The notes under the pieces were generated by a model. The model was not told the DNA's origin and searched no databases. It worked only from the letters and a program-made list of their open reading frames with translations. From contig CM065297.1 of NCBI GenBank assembly GCA_032871835.1, positions 63,165,253-63,229,252 of the forward strand: a stretch of 64,000 bases of DNA, read 5' to 3'. The DNA comes from Dipteronia dyeriana. Lineage: Eukaryota > Streptophyta > Magnoliopsida > Sapindales > Sapindaceae. Shown in pieces: positions 10,881 through 23,387 of this stretch. The stretch's first letter is position 1; each line of letters begins with the position of its first letter. Made by a program: the position numbers and the translations under genes.

Positions 10881-12845
10881 GGTTGGGGTTTTATGTCCTA
10901 AAGATGTAATTTGTAAATAGATTTATGAAAAAAATAAAATAAAAGTTCAATTCATTCTTGTTGCGTTGTTTATTTTATAACTTATGCAAATATTTAACAT
11001 CCAAGATTGTCAGACGTAATCTCAAACTGTGTATATGAGTGTCGTATACGGATGGATATAGTAAGAGACGTGCAATCTAAAGAGTCCATAGATAGCAAAT
11101 AAAGTATCTATACCTACGGTCCATTCTGTAAAGTATAGTGATTCTATCTTGAATCATTCATATGAGATATGAGAATGATGCCACATTGTATGATATGATC
11201 ATATAGGACTGGGCCATGCGTTTACCGATGAGATTCATACATATCAACTAATGATGGCTATATGTAGGTGAAATTAATCATGAGTGTCTTAACGACTCTT
11301 CAGGATAGATCGTGGTCTTTAATATACCATGGGAGAGGTCGGATGCAGTTCCTGATCAATAAGCTCTGTATGTTGGGATTGCGGTTTGGCTTGTGGCTAG
11401 GAAGATTTGAACACATTAGTGGAATCCACTCCTTCTTGTGAGAAGTAGATGGTAGTTCCCTTAAGGGTTGATTCAGTTCTTAGATAATATGAGCGCTCTC
11501 TTAATTCCGTGAGGAAATAGGATTTATTGTTCATTAGAGAATCAACGGTACTTAAAGGATATTTGCAATTAGAGGGGTATAACGGATATTATGACCCAGC
11601 TCTAATTATGAACAACTGTAGAGGATCACACTACGTGTAATAGCTATATCGATGGACACCGAGTTGTATTGATTTGTGTAAAAGCGTCTACAACTAAGAG
11701 AGTGCAGCTTTGGGTTTTTAGTGGAATAACACCGAAGTTAATAATCGTGAAATATTAATTAAAGAGTTTAATTAATTATTTATGAGGATTATTGAAGCTC
11801 AAAATATTATGGGTCCATTAGGTCCCCTCACTATCCCGATCCAATTAATTGTGTTACGAAAGTGACACATTTTTATTCGGGAATTAATTAAATAATTAGA
11901 TTATTTAATTAATGAATGATAATGATCACGTTAATTAAATCATTTGATGATTTAATTGTATAATTAATCATTAGTTGGAGGGTGCTGATTGATATTTAAT
12001 TTTTTTAAGATAAAATAATTTGATTATTTTATTTTTATTAAATTATATATTTTATTTTGAATTTAAAGAGTTTGAATTCAAAACAAATTGATTAATATCT
12101 TCAAATATATGCGATATTTTAAAAGATTTAAATTGATTAGTTTTATCAATATATACATATGTATGTTTTATATATTTAAGAAATAAGATAAAAGGAATCA
12201 ACATATATCATCACACTAATCACTGTTGGCGTAAAAGGCAATTTGCTTGGGTACGTGAGACAGAAGACAGTATTTGCATATGATGCAAATTGGGTACGTG
12301 AAACGATAGATAAGAGAAGCAACACAAATGTGCAAAGAAGATTTGTTGCATTGGATGCAATTTGGTGTGCTTGTAACAAGCACATGATCAGATCTCTTAA
12401 ATTGTTTTTTGAAGGCAAATGAAGTGTAGGTTAGAAGAACACACAAAAGAGATCGGGTCGAAGAATTTTTTCATGCTTTTGTGCATGAATAGAGAAGAAT
12501 AACAAGTGTTGTTTTCTTAAGTTCTTATCTACCTCCATTCAAGTTCCTGAGTACGTGATAAGCCCACGTGCAGTTATCAGTTTCAGGACATAGCGAGGAA
12601 GATCAAGTGGTTCAGACGAGAGCATATCATTAAGTGAAGGAGCTTCCAAACGTTTATTAATATTTTCTTCTTCTAACTATATTGATCACAAGTTCTTGTA
12701 TTTACAGATTTATTTATTACTGTAACAATTAAAATGTATTAGCTCCGAAAATAATTAAGATCACAAGTTCACTAGTTCCAGATTATGATCTGTATAAAAA
12801 AATTTAAAACTTTCCAGTGCGTTACTAGTGAACAGGATTCCAACA
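10881..12845 (+). mobile_element. Family C solo LTR (C2)
   Basis: In plus orientation it runs from GGTTGGGG (expected TGTTGGGG, first T changed to G) to GGATTCCAACA, flanked by perfect 5-bp duplications GAGTT at 10876-10880 and 12846-12850. It aligns with C1 (132-2231, reverse orientation). No internal domain is present. It disrupts the gag of element D, so it is younger than D. Confidence 0.93.
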
Positions 12846-14050
12846 GAGTTCGCCTTTTTGGGTACCGATCCCGCTGAGGTTAGGAAGGTATGGAGCGATA
12901 TGTAGACCGGTTGTGAGGTTTAATTTATTCTTTTGTACCAGTGCAGGCTTATGTGCCTCTTTCTTTTGGCGCTTGGCAGTTCTCATGTCATCATGCTCGA
13001 TCTTGACTCTAAGTTGCTCATCTATCTCTATTTGCTCAAGAGCCCTATCGTAATCGTCCTTATAGGTCTCTGGTTGACGCTTGGCGAAAGACAAGAACAG
13101 TCTACCTGCCTACAAGTTTCCACATATGAGGCTCATTTTCAACAAAGACCCCATCTAGATCACCTCCTTATGGAACCTCTCTATGTAAGACCTTAGCATT
13201 TCCCCTGCTCTTGGATCACATACTGCCAGTGGATAGGGTCTTTTGGTCTTGGCTTGACCTCTTAGATTTGTAAGCAGAAATCACTAGACAGTTTAGTAAA
13301 GTTGTCTACGCTACCTACAGGTAACTTTCTGAACAAAATCTAAGCATAGATGGTCAGCGTGGTTGGAAACATCCTGCATATGGCTACCCTGGTCGCATTC
13401 TAAACCTCCATCTGCTGGACATAACTCTCCAGGTGGCTTAAAGGATCCTCAATGCTAGAAAACTTATCAGCCGGCAATTTTAATTTTGTAGGAGTTCTGC
13501 TTCCTTGATCATCCGGGAGAATGTGACGTTCATCTCGCTCAAGGGGTCTTTCCAGTTCTCCTTATGGTTGCCCTTTTTCAACCCCTGGATTTCCTTTTAC
13601 ATCCGAGCTAGATGATCTCATAGGCGCTAGTTCACGGCATCCTTAGACTCGACCTCAAAGTTTTTATTGTCAGATTCCTCTGACGAGGTAGAGACTTCAC
13701 CCTGGTTATCCTCTTATGAAGGATATTCTCGAGCCCTTTTCCTACTACCCTCGATGTCGGATCGAGGTTCTCATTCGGTGGCCGCTGGCTATGCTAGGTG
13801 GCTGGGTCTTCTTGATGGGACATCGACGAATGATTTCACCTGTCAAGGTTGGTAACTGGCTGGTCTACACAGATCCGAGGGCATGGGCACTAACCGATCT
13901 TGAGCTGAGGGCAAGAGCCCTTAACCTGTCACGAACTGGTACTGATGGTGAGTATTCCAACGTGTCAAAAGTGGTCGTCCTAGCCCCCGGTCTACTGGGA
14001 TCAGCGCTAGTGCTAAGTTCTACCAACTGAGGGATAATTCCCATTTCAAC
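12846..14050 (-). pseudogene. Gag N-terminal and core part of element D
   Basis: On the minus strand the capsid-like core can be read across about 13130-13470. It contains LPADKFSSIEDPLSHLESYV, then RMFPTTLTIYA and a KPRPKDPIHW motif, matching the retrotransposon gag core of Tat elements. A further frame at 12825-13094 holds KRQPETYKDDYDRALEQIE. Several stops and shifts are visible. The part above about 13650 is low-similarity N-terminal gag. Confidence 0.7.
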
Positions 14051-14352
14051 AAACTTAGATGGACATTTTTTTAAAAAGTCATGGCATGTTGGTCTAGAAT
14101 GGCATGGTCGATCACTGGGGGAATCGGAATCGGAGCCTGTGCGGTACCAGTCGATGCTAGAGCAGGATTTTAGTGTTTCTATCTCTTACCCTTAGATTGA
14201 GCCTTGCGGGGTAAAGGCTACAGATTGGTGCCCGGATACTTTGGTGTGTCCGTGGGAAGATTGAAGACTCATGACGCTGTTGTATATATAAAAAACTAAA
14301 AAACGTGATTTAAAAAAAGGTGTTGAATCTTCCCACAGACGGCACTAGAAAG
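14051..14352 (-). other. Leader and primer-binding region of element D
   Basis: Directly inside the LTR the minus strand reads TGCCGTCTGTGGGAAGATTC, a gypsy-type primer site related to the TGGCGCCGTCTGTGGG form common in Tat elements, with an A-for-C-type change in the GGCGCC core. A second imperfect copy of the GTCCGTGGGAAGATT block lies at about 14244-14264. The remainder is leader sequence without a credible frame. Confidence 0.6.
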
Positions 14353-15470
14353 TGTTGGCCGAAAATTCGCTCTGGGGAGAAATCTCAGCTAACACCCTCA
14401 AAACTGCAGCCTAGGTAGATCGCGATCGAGGTAGGTACCTTCGATACTGGTTTAACTTGTAAGAATGGATGAAATGTGTGAAACGGTGATAATGAACTGA
14501 CTGATGTTTTTTTATTCAATAATATAGTTTGTACAATTGCTAGAAATTAATCTCTATCTCTCTTTCCTCTCTAACTAATTAGAGGGGGCGAATGCGTACA
14601 GGTCAATAAATGGACACAACTAACAATGGCAATGGCTAGGCTTATTGCTGATAGCAGAATTAATTGATAGCTCATTCTGTTCCCTCCTCGGTTGCTATTA
14701 TATCTATATTTATACATGGAGTCACTAGGGTTTTTTCTTGGCATGCAAGCCAAAGATCACTGGATTGATCTTCTTCCGTATTTGGCAGATTTTCTATTTA
14801 ATGTAGTTGACCTTGGAAAATTAGTTGGTAGAGGATATCCTAGAGACAATCGTGTTTGTTTCCTTTTCGGACTCTTTTACTAAGGCTACAGGTACATAGA
14901 GCTTGTTTGTGGTTTGGAGAATAATTTTGATTTCGTTTGCTCATAGTATGGCACCTCAAAGTATAGGCCTGGCAACATGGCGCTCATTCATCCTAATGAT
15001 AAGGTATCCTAAGGTGCTTGTCTGCTGGTGAGGTTCCTTGAGGTACCATTCTAATGACGTGGCATTTGATCAACCCCGATAGCATGGTACCTTAAGGTGC
15101 TAACATGTTGGTGAGGTATCTGGAGGTACCATTCTCACAATGTAGCGCTTGACTAATTGCGCTGAAGCCATATGATCATTTAGGAGCCTTATGGGCATCT
15201 CCCGGGTCCTGCTTGAGGGGTAAGATATGTACCTCGATGGGGTAGCGGATCAGCGTCGGGGTACTTAGGTACTTGTTGGGTGGTTCTTGGAGGCATAAGG
15301 GCTTCATCTCACTTTAACATTATTATCGAGGTACCTCGGTTGTGTGAGGCCCGATACTTCGAGGTTAATCAATGCATCTAGTATATACTTGGTACGTGGG
15401 TATGTTTATTACCAGGTGCTAGCTAGGTGGAAAATTTCCTTTGACCTGTTGCTAAAAATGGCTAATAACA
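14353..15470 (-). repeat. 5' LTR of element D
   Basis: In plus orientation it runs TGTTGGCCGAAAA to GGCTAATAACA, so on the element strand it is TGTTATTAGCC to CGGCCAACA, with the primer region next to it. A TATA-like TATAAATA lies on the minus strand at 14707-14714. Repeated AGGTACCATTCT blocks (about 15040 and 15125) are seen inside. The outer flank starts ATTAG, but the matching duplication cannot be tested because the 3' LTR is lost. Confidence 0.75.
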
Positions 15471-16007
15471 ATTAGAAACCAAGAGTTCAAGATACCAAAT
15501 TAAACATCCAACAAACTTAAAAATTAAAAACAAAACAATCCTAAGATTAAGAGAGCATAGAGGTTAGTATCATTTTTTTCTCCCCCTTTTTGACATAAAA
15601 TGAAACCAAAAGGTTAAGAAAACATAATACCTCATGATCAAGCATTATCAAAGAAAGTTCTTCTTGTTGTTGATCTCACATAATGATTTGTAGTGGATGA
15701 ATTGCAAGAGGAAATTTTTTCTTCTAGGTACTTGATCCTCTTATCTTGTATCACACATTTGCACCTAGTTCCACCACTTTAGCATCAGGCTCTTCTATCT
15801 TGGTAAGAAGCCCCTCTTAAAAATTCCAAGGCTCATTCCGGTAGACTACTTGTGCTTGACACAACACTTGGCTCATGGTGCTCTCTAAAAAGCCTACAAG
15901 TGTCACTAGCCTTCCCTTTTTCTTTGTATGATATAAATACCAATCGTTTTTCACAAAACTATTCCAAGGGAGGTAGAAGCACATCATCCATGAAACAAAT
16001 ATTATGG
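15471..16007 (-). other. Unassigned stretch, possible transposon remnant
   Basis: The minus strand has a purine tract ATGTCAAAAAGGGGGAGA at about 15579-15596, of the kind found before copia 3' LTRs. It also has decayed frames reading RIKYLEEKISS near 15710. I could not place it in a family. It is likely the 3' part of another copia, into which D or B1 inserted. Confidence 0.3.
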
Positions 16008-16880
16008 TGTTTTTAATAACAATCTAGAGGGGGTGAATAGATTTTAAACAAGTTTACCCAGTTTTCGTTAATGGTCAAGTTGACAAAAATATCCCTAACT
16101 AGTTACAATAATATCACAAGTGTAATAAGTGCAGGAATAGTAAAGACACTTGAGATATACGTGGAAACCCTCCAAATGGGAAAAACCACAGGCTGTTAAG
16201 TGCGCCACATTAGAACCTCGAATCCACTAATGTCAAAGGAATTACAATCTAATCCCAGTTTATAATCCACCACCACTACCTAATCCCGGTATAAGTGAAC
16301 CTAGTCCATCTTGCCTGTGATTTAAGCTACCTAATCCCGGAAGCAACACAAGTCTTACTTCTAAATGAAGAGATAAAATGGCCTATGTGAATATATGATG
16401 ATATTCAACGAACAAACAAGGCTAGGAAACCTTATATGCTTATCTACGATGATGAGATGCCAATTAATGCAATCCTAGATATCAAGAGCTAAATGACATG
16501 TTCAAAAAGCTTAGCTAAACATAGATCAAACAATTATATGAAGCTATCACAATACAACACTCAATCATGTCATCATAACAATCTCTATTTTGTATCTAGA
16601 ATATATTCTAAGAGCATACAAATGATTAAAGAGATGGCTTAGCAAGAAAAACACTTAAATTGTAAGAAGATAGTGAAAAACTTACCAAACTAGATGTGAT
16701 GATGCAAAACTATCCATTGATGCACTCTAAATGACCTTAGATGATGTAAGATGAGGTTTTTATGCACAAGGGAATGCTTTGAGTGTCTAAAGATGAGTTC
16801 TTGCAAGATTTTTCCTTTTGAAATATGTTCTAAGGAAAAGATATGATGTTCTGAACTCTTGCACGACCTGAATAGAAAAG

Positions 16881-16895
16881 TTTTATATATATAGG
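16881..16895 (-). promoter_or_regulatory. TATA-like box in B1 LTR
   Basis: CCTATATATATAAAA on the minus strand sits where the other B LTRs also have TATA-like sequences (35481-35491 plus, 37711-37721 minus, 55991-56000 minus). This supports a shared core promoter for element transcription. Confidence 0.5.
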
Positions 16896-16929
16896 AGTTT
16901 CAACCAAAGTGAGGTCGTTTTGAAAAAAA

Positions 16930-17235
16930 CATTCCAGCTCCCGTTATATCTGTTGGTGAGGTGCGCTAGTCAAGTAGCGCACCACCAGTGCACAGCCTAA
17001 ATTTTCAATAGGCACTGGTGGAGTGGCACAATTCAGTGGCGCATGACAAGCGATAATCAACTGGAATGTTGTGCTAGTGAGGTTGCGCTAGTCGAGTAGC
17101 GCAACACCAGCGCACTGCCCACCTTTTCAATGTTGCGAGGTTGAAGTGGAGTAGCTCAGTGGCGCATGACAAGCGACGATCCACTAGAATGTTGCGTTGG
17201 TGAGGCTGCGCTAGTCGAGTAGAGCACTGCCCACT
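16930..17235. repeat. 122-bp tandem repeat with hairpins in B1 LTR
   Basis: About two and a half copies of a unit of 122-123 bp. The landmark TGCGCTAGTCxAGTAGxGCA recurs at 16962, 17084 and 17207. TGCGCTA pairs with TAGCGCA, giving a short hairpin in each of the first two units. The other B LTRs lack this array in the same interval. Confidence 0.75.
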
Positions 17236-17581
17236 TTTTCAACAATCAAACACACATTTTCAACAAGTCCTAGAGTGATAAAGATGCATCATATACTAAT
17301 GTCTATCATGACATGGTACTTTAATCACAAGATGCAAATAAATCAAGAAGAGTCATTTAAACAAAAATGCACACAAGTATAAACACACAACATATATGAA
17401 TAAGAGTTATGCATGAATTTGTTAGTGTGTGCAACTATCTCTTCAAAGCAAGAAAGCACAAGAATTTTACCTTTGGTGCTTCTTCTCTTGAGGTCTTGAG
17501 AGCCTAAGCTACCCTTACATAAAACCCTAAAAAATGTGGTATGTTCACGAAATAAGCCAATCAATAAATGAGAACTTTACA

Positions 17582-18735
17582 ATCTCCCCCTTTGGCTATT
17601 TCGTGACAAAACCACCACTTACATTGATCCTCACAAAACAAAATAAAACACCGGGATGATCAAGTGAATATAAAACAAAAGCATTTGTATTTAAGAATAT
17701 GAGTACAATATCTTGCAATGTATGTGAATGCAATTCTCCCCCTCAAAGAGTTACTCCCCCTAAATGTAATCTCCCCAACATGTACTACTCCCCCTTAAAA
17801 CCATATATGCTACTCCCTCTTTTTGCCATGATATAGGAAAAGGAGGAGTCCCCAACCGGATCACTCAAGGCAAAGAGAGAAAGAAGCATACAAGATATTT
17901 GCATAATCAGATAAGCCACATTTATGCAACTCAATTAATAGGAGAAAAACAAGGAAATTTATTTTTGAAAAATGTGTGAATTAAAATGCTTTGTATACAA
18001 GACATGTTGCATTCAAGTCCAAAAACAATGGTATTTGGCAAAGCAAATGACAAAGGTTTCCAATATAATTCAAACCAATTTCACCATTTGTCGTGAGAGA
18101 GGCAAGGATATAGAGTTTCCATAGATATCAAGTTTGAAGAGTACTATATCCAACTTTATAGGCAAAACATGACATGAGCGACTTTGCACCTTATTTGATT
18201 TTTCCGGGTAAGATACCCGTATGATAGTAGCCATGTTCAACTAATAAATAAAGCGTATGATAGTAGCCATGTTCAACTAATAAATAAAAGGAGACATTGA
18301 TTAAACATTTTAGTCTCACTAGCATTTTCACACAATGTTTTTCATTCAACAATTGCAATCATCAATTCATGCTTTATCATTTTTCATTAGCATGTCATTA
18401 AAGAATCATCATGTCATGGAGATAATTATAGGTCATTCAATATGTACTTCCTATGTAGATATCCTAGTCCAAAAATACATGTTTGAATATAAATATGATA
18501 TGGATTGTAATCAAAGCAAAGTTCACACTTATTGAAGAAAATACAATATAATATAGTATAAGTGCAACCAAGCTACTCAAGCAATCAATAAATGAGCATA
18601 AACATTTCCAAAAATTTTGCATGCAACAAGTGTACAATAGCTCTCTTTGCTTGAGTTCCCTATATGGGGTCAAAGACCAAAACTCATCACTCCATGAGAC
18701 AAATCCCAATAGATCTACTAAGAGTTTTGAATCGA
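17582..18735 (-). other. Polypurine tract and 3' untranslated region of B1
   Basis: The minus strand has GCCAAAGGGGGAGAT (17582-17596) abutting the LTR, the primer for plus-strand cDNA synthesis. The next 1.1 kb has no credible frame but aligns with 33681-34811 (plus) and 56640-57744 (minus), so it is a conserved non-coding part of family B. The frame at 18464-18742 is the pol tail running on. Confidence 0.8.
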
Positions 18736-20468
18736 GTAGCATCTAAGGGTTTAGTAAATAGATCCTACATGCTCAAGTACTATGCATTTATTCTCAACTA
18801 GTTCCCTAATGAAATGATGACGGATGTCAATATGTTTAGTTCTAGAATGTTGAACCGGATTCTTGGAAATATTAATTGCACTCATGTTATCACAAAAGAG
18901 AGTAAGAGTACCTTGATTGAATCCATAGTCAACTAGCATTTGCTTCATCCAAAGAAGTTATGTGCATCCACTCCCAGCAGCTATGTATTCTGCCTTAGCC
19001 GTGGACAAAGAAATTGAATTTTGCTTCTTGCAAAACTAAGAGACAAGGTTGTTCCCAAGGAAAAAGCAATCGCCCGATGTACTTTTTCTATCATCACAAT
19101 TTCCTGCCCAATCTGCATCACTAAAGCCTACAAGACTAGCATTAGTGTCAAAAGAGTACCAGATCCCAAAGTTTGATGTCCCATTCACATAGCGAATGAT
19201 TCTCTTAACAGAAGAGAGATGAGACTCCTTAGGATCTGATTGGTACCTAGCACACACACCCACACTAAAAGAGATATCGGGCCTACTTGCAGTCAAATAA
19301 AGCAAACTACCAATCATATCACGATACAAAGTTTGGTCCACACTTTTACCTCTAGCATCCTTGCTTAGCTTCAAAGTGGTACTCATGGGTGTATCACAAA
19401 GTTTGGCATTTTCAAGGCCAAATTCCTTTACTAGGTTTTTGGCATATTTAGCTTGAGATATGAAAATCCCATCATCCATTTGCTTAATTTGTAAACCTAG
19501 AAAGTAACTTAGCTCACCAACAAGGCTCATTTCAAACTCATGAGACATGACATCAACAAATTGTTTAACATTGGTGTTATTTGTGGATGCAAAAACAATA
19601 TCATCAATATAGATTTGAGCTATAAAAAGCTCATCTTTATCTTTCTTGATGAGTAGAGTCTTGTCAACACTACCCCTAGTGTAGCCATTGTCTATAAGAA
19701 ATTGAGTGAGGCACTCATATCAAGCCCTTAGTGCTTGCTTCAACCCATATAAAGCCTTCTTGAGATGATAGGCATGATTAGGGTGGTGAGGATCCACAAA
19801 CCCTTTGAGTTGCTCAACAAACACTTTCTCTTGCAAGAAACCATTGAAGAAGGCACTTTTAACATCCATTTGATACAATTTGAACTTGTGCAAACAAGAG
19901 ATGGATAAAAGAAGCCTAATGGACTCTATCCTAGCAACAGGAGCAAATGTTTCCTCAAAGTTAATACCCTCAATATGAGAGTACCCTTATGCTACAAGCC
20001 TAGCCTTGTTTCGCATAATGTTTCCATCCTCATCATATTTGTTCCTATAGACCCACTTAGTGCCTATCACATTAGTGTTCTTTGGCCTAGGAACTAGAAT
20101 CCAAACCTCATTCCTTTCAAATTGATTAAGCTCTTCTTACATGGCAAGAACCCGAAATTCATCATTTAAGGCTTCATCAACCTTCTTGGGTTCTATTTGA
20201 GAAGTGTAGCAAGAGTAGCTAATTATATTAGCCATTTGACGCCTAGTCTTAACACCCTCATTAACCTCTCCAATGATGTCATCTTTATCATGGAGTTTCC
20301 TAACCCATGGAACAGGTTCTTTTGAGTTCAATAGAGGAATTCTATCAATAGGTTGTGTGATATCATCATCAAGATTAGTCTTTTCAACATTAGGAACATC
20401 CATAACCTTTTCCAAGGGAGAGTCATCAACTATGGCTACCTCCTCCTCATGGTCATTAGATTTGAGCC
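18736..20468 (-). pseudogene. Reverse transcriptase and RNase H of copia B1
   Basis: On the minus strand RT begins near 20130 (ILVPRPKNTNVIGTKWVYRN region), then VARIESIRLLLSI, MDVKSAFFNG, the catalytic YIDD at about 19599-19612, and GELSYFLGLQIKQ. RNase H follows with SDADWAGNCDDRKSTSG, then LSTAKAEYIAA, and ends near 18710 with a TKPLDATRF...RSIGI tail. Stops include TAG at 19036-19038, where Trp is usual after NNLVS, and TAA near 19990, where Gln is usual after LVA. A charged linker at 20137-20502 separates it from integrase. The sequence is typical Ty1/copia. The upstream half of the element is damaged. Confidence 0.9.
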
Positions 20469-20976
20469 TTATATCATCAATAACAACATTTGATGATTCC
20501 ATGAGGTTCTAGTTTTTAAATTGAAAACTCTATAGGCTCTACTATTCAAAGCATAGCCAATGAAGATACCCTCATCACTCTTAGCATCAAATTTGCCAAG
20601 TTGTTCACGGTTATTCAAAATGTAGCATATGCTTACAAAAGTGTGGAAATAGCTAACATTTGGCTTTCTACCTTTCCATAACTCATAGGAGATTTGCCTA
20701 GTGTGAGGCCTTAAAAAGACTCTATTTCTTATGTAGCATGCCATATTGACGACTTCGGCCCATAGGATCCTAGGAACATTGTTGCTAAGCAACATCACAT
20801 GGGCCATCTCTTGAAGAACCCTATTTGTCCTCTCAACAACTCCATTTTGCTGAGGTATCCTAGGAGCAGAAAACTCATGAGAAATGCCTAGACTATTGCA
20901 GTAGTTTTCAAAGTGAACATTCTCAAACTCCTTCACATGGTCACTCCTAATCCGTTTAATGCTTTTAATCTTGGAG
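20469..20976 (-). pseudogene. Copia B1 integrase, C-terminal portion
   Basis: The minus strand carries KEFENVHFENYCNSLGISHE then PQQNGVVERTNRVLQEM, with the catalytic Glu of the D,D,E triad in NGVVE, followed by the conserved SYELWKGRKPNVSYF segment. The frame ends at 20976, where the nested A element begins. The missing N-terminal half is found beyond that element at 30329-30854. TGGAG is duplicated at the break. Confidence 0.92.
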
Positions 20977-23387
20977 TGTAGGGAAAAAACTGTTCAAAAT
21001 GCAACGGAAGCGTGAGAAAAAAAATGAAAATTAGGGTTTGCGTATAAATAATAATTTTCCCTTTTAATAACAAGAACCTTAATCCTATATTAATTGATGT
21101 ATATAAAAAGTATCGTACCTTTTTTTTCGTGACGATTGAACTAGTGTCGAATTGAATCCACAAGATCTTCCAATCCAATCACAAACGTGAATCACCTAGA
21201 AGTGTGGGCTCTCTTTCTTTAAATTGTATACCTAAGGATGGAAACAAACAAAATCTTCTAATTTGTTAGTCACAATAATCCTCCAAGAGAAAAATCAAGA
21301 ACGTCCGGTCACTTTTGAAATATCAATCAATTTAATTGAAAGTCGCATGAATCTTGATTCGATGTTTTACACAAAGCCCTTTTGATGTAAATGATACTAG
21401 TGTACTACCGAAAACAAAAACGTTACCCTTTTTCTTTTCTTGGCCGAATTCACACTATCTCTATGAGTTGGTCGAATTTTGTCCAGAGTAAAAAACAATT
21501 TTTTCTCCCTCAAAATTCTCTCTTGATAGGCCAAATTCTCTTCTTAAAAAATTACTTATCATGGCCGAAATTCATCTCATAGAAAAATTTAGGCTGGCCG
21601 AAATTAACATACGTATATATATATATGATCATAAATCCTCTCCTAATAAGGATTTACTAAGTTGGCAAGAATCCTTTCCTTAGGTGGATTTATTTGGTAG
21701 TTAAGAATCTTTATCTGAAAGGAATTATATCCTATTATATATATATTCATTGGATATATATTAGGAACACAAATCCTTTCTTAAAAAGGATTTACTTGGT
21801 AGTTAAGAATATTTTTCTTAGGTAGATTTACTTGGTGGTTAAGAATCCTTTTCTAAATGAATTGTATCCTACACCAAGACTCCTAATTCAACTCAATAGT
21901 GTATTTGTAACCATATTAAAGACTTCCTAATTTGATTAGATAAATAATTCCTTTTATTTATCTACTTATCAAATATAGTCTTTAATATTAATTATACTAC
22001 CAACAATATTATAATTTTAGGAGACCAACTCCTATTAGGAAAAAGATTTTGACTTTTCATTAAATAATTAATTAACCAACAAATTAATTAATTTATATTT
22101 AATTAAAAATAATAAAATAAAAATAATATATTTAATCTATTTTAAATAGCCTTGCCGCCCAACACATATATATGAGCCAATATATTATTTTCTTATTTTA
22201 TTAAATCCATTTGACCTTTATAAAAGGTCCACATGTGAACTAGACCCATTTTTACAAAAAGAAACAAGTCCACATGCCTCAATACAATTCTAGATGGACC
22301 CCTAAATTGGTCCGGTTGAATATATCAAGTGATCCATGCACGTTCGTGTGGATTAGGGATATTGGCGGGCTATCTAAATTTAAGCTCCACTAGACACAAC
22401 CCAATCACAATCAACAAATGATTCACTTAGGTCCGATCTATTAATTTTAGTTCATTCCACTAAAGAACTAAAATTGAACTCTTAAATAAAGATAGAATAA
22501 GTTGATGATACTCATTCATACCCTAGACAACCTTATTGGAGAAAGTGTATCCTCGTGAAGAATATCAGTGATCGCCAAGAGCTCGTAGACCGCCTATAGC
22601 TCTCCAAGTTACCATATTTACTCATATGACCACATTTTGAACTTGGATATTTTGACTTGTCTAGAAGCCATGTTTCAATAGACACTATTGATAACCTAAC
22701 GTTAAGATTTAATATCCAATACCTCAAAACATCCATATGATGATATTCTACTCTTATTTAATAAATGGATCCACAATGTCCATATCTATAAATGAAGTCC
22801 TCTATCGATTAACAAATGAATACCACCAAACTATCTAGGATAGACTATACTATATAATCGTACTCATTGATAGCTCAAATAATAACACTTGCAACCATAA
22901 GTCCATCATTTATCTCAGGATTGAGATAGATTCTCTGATTGTCTTCAAATGAAAACTTTTATCCATTGACGGTTATAGATAAAGTATTTCATTGTGATCC
23001 TATTCAATGCACCCAGTGCACTAGATTCTTTTGCCCAAAGACACCACACTTTGATGATTTTAGACTCATCATAACACATTTGATCTCACTCAAATGCTAG
23101 CAAAAGAATCTACAAGTTTGACAAGATAAAGGCATCCAACCTTTTATCTTAAGTTGTGAATATTATTCAAGACTAACTAAAGAATTGTGTCTACCTCATA
23201 CATATCTAGATGTATGAACAATTCTTCTTTTCTCATAGTCTTTTGGCCTTATGATTATTTACTTTTGACAATTATAATAATTAAACTATAAATGCTATAA
23301 GATTTGTTAAACTAGAAATCACTTTTTTAATATGAAAAGATTGTCAATTACATTATTACACTCTTGCTATAGAGCTTAATCCTAACA
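20977..23387 (-). repeat. 3' LTR of A2
   Basis: It runs on the minus strand from TGTTAGGATTAAGC, next to a purine-rich AGAGCAAGTGGGTGAT (23388-23403), to CCCTACA. It holds the long form of the internal AATCCTTT-type repeat block at about 21625-21890. It is about 316 bp longer than the 5' LTR, mainly because of a segment at about 21860-22155 that the 5' LTR lacks. Confidence 0.93.

Larger units (their letters stand above)
5556..15470 (-). mobile_element. Ty3/gypsy Tat-lineage element D, 3'-truncated
   Basis: Read on the minus strand the order is 5' LTR (14353-15470), primer site, gag, protease, reverse transcriptase, RNase H, extra RNase H, integrase, then a 3' region with tandem repeats. The second RNase H between pol RNase H and integrase is the mark of the plant Tat lineage (Ogre/Retand/Grande group). 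The element is cut at 5555/5556 against an A LTR that has also lost its end, so the 3' LTR is gone. Its gag is split by the C2 solo LTR. Every domain has frameshifts or stops. Confidence 0.85.
16008..17581 (-). repeat. 3' LTR of copia element B1
   Basis: On the minus strand it runs from TGTAAAGTTCTC, right after a purine tract, to ATTGTTATTAAAAACA. Near its end it has the CTATTCACCCCCTCTAG block common to the B LTRs at 34812-36473, 36677-40263 and 52643-56620. A TATA-like CCTATATATATAAAA lies on the minus strand at 16881-16895. Confidence 0.8.
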
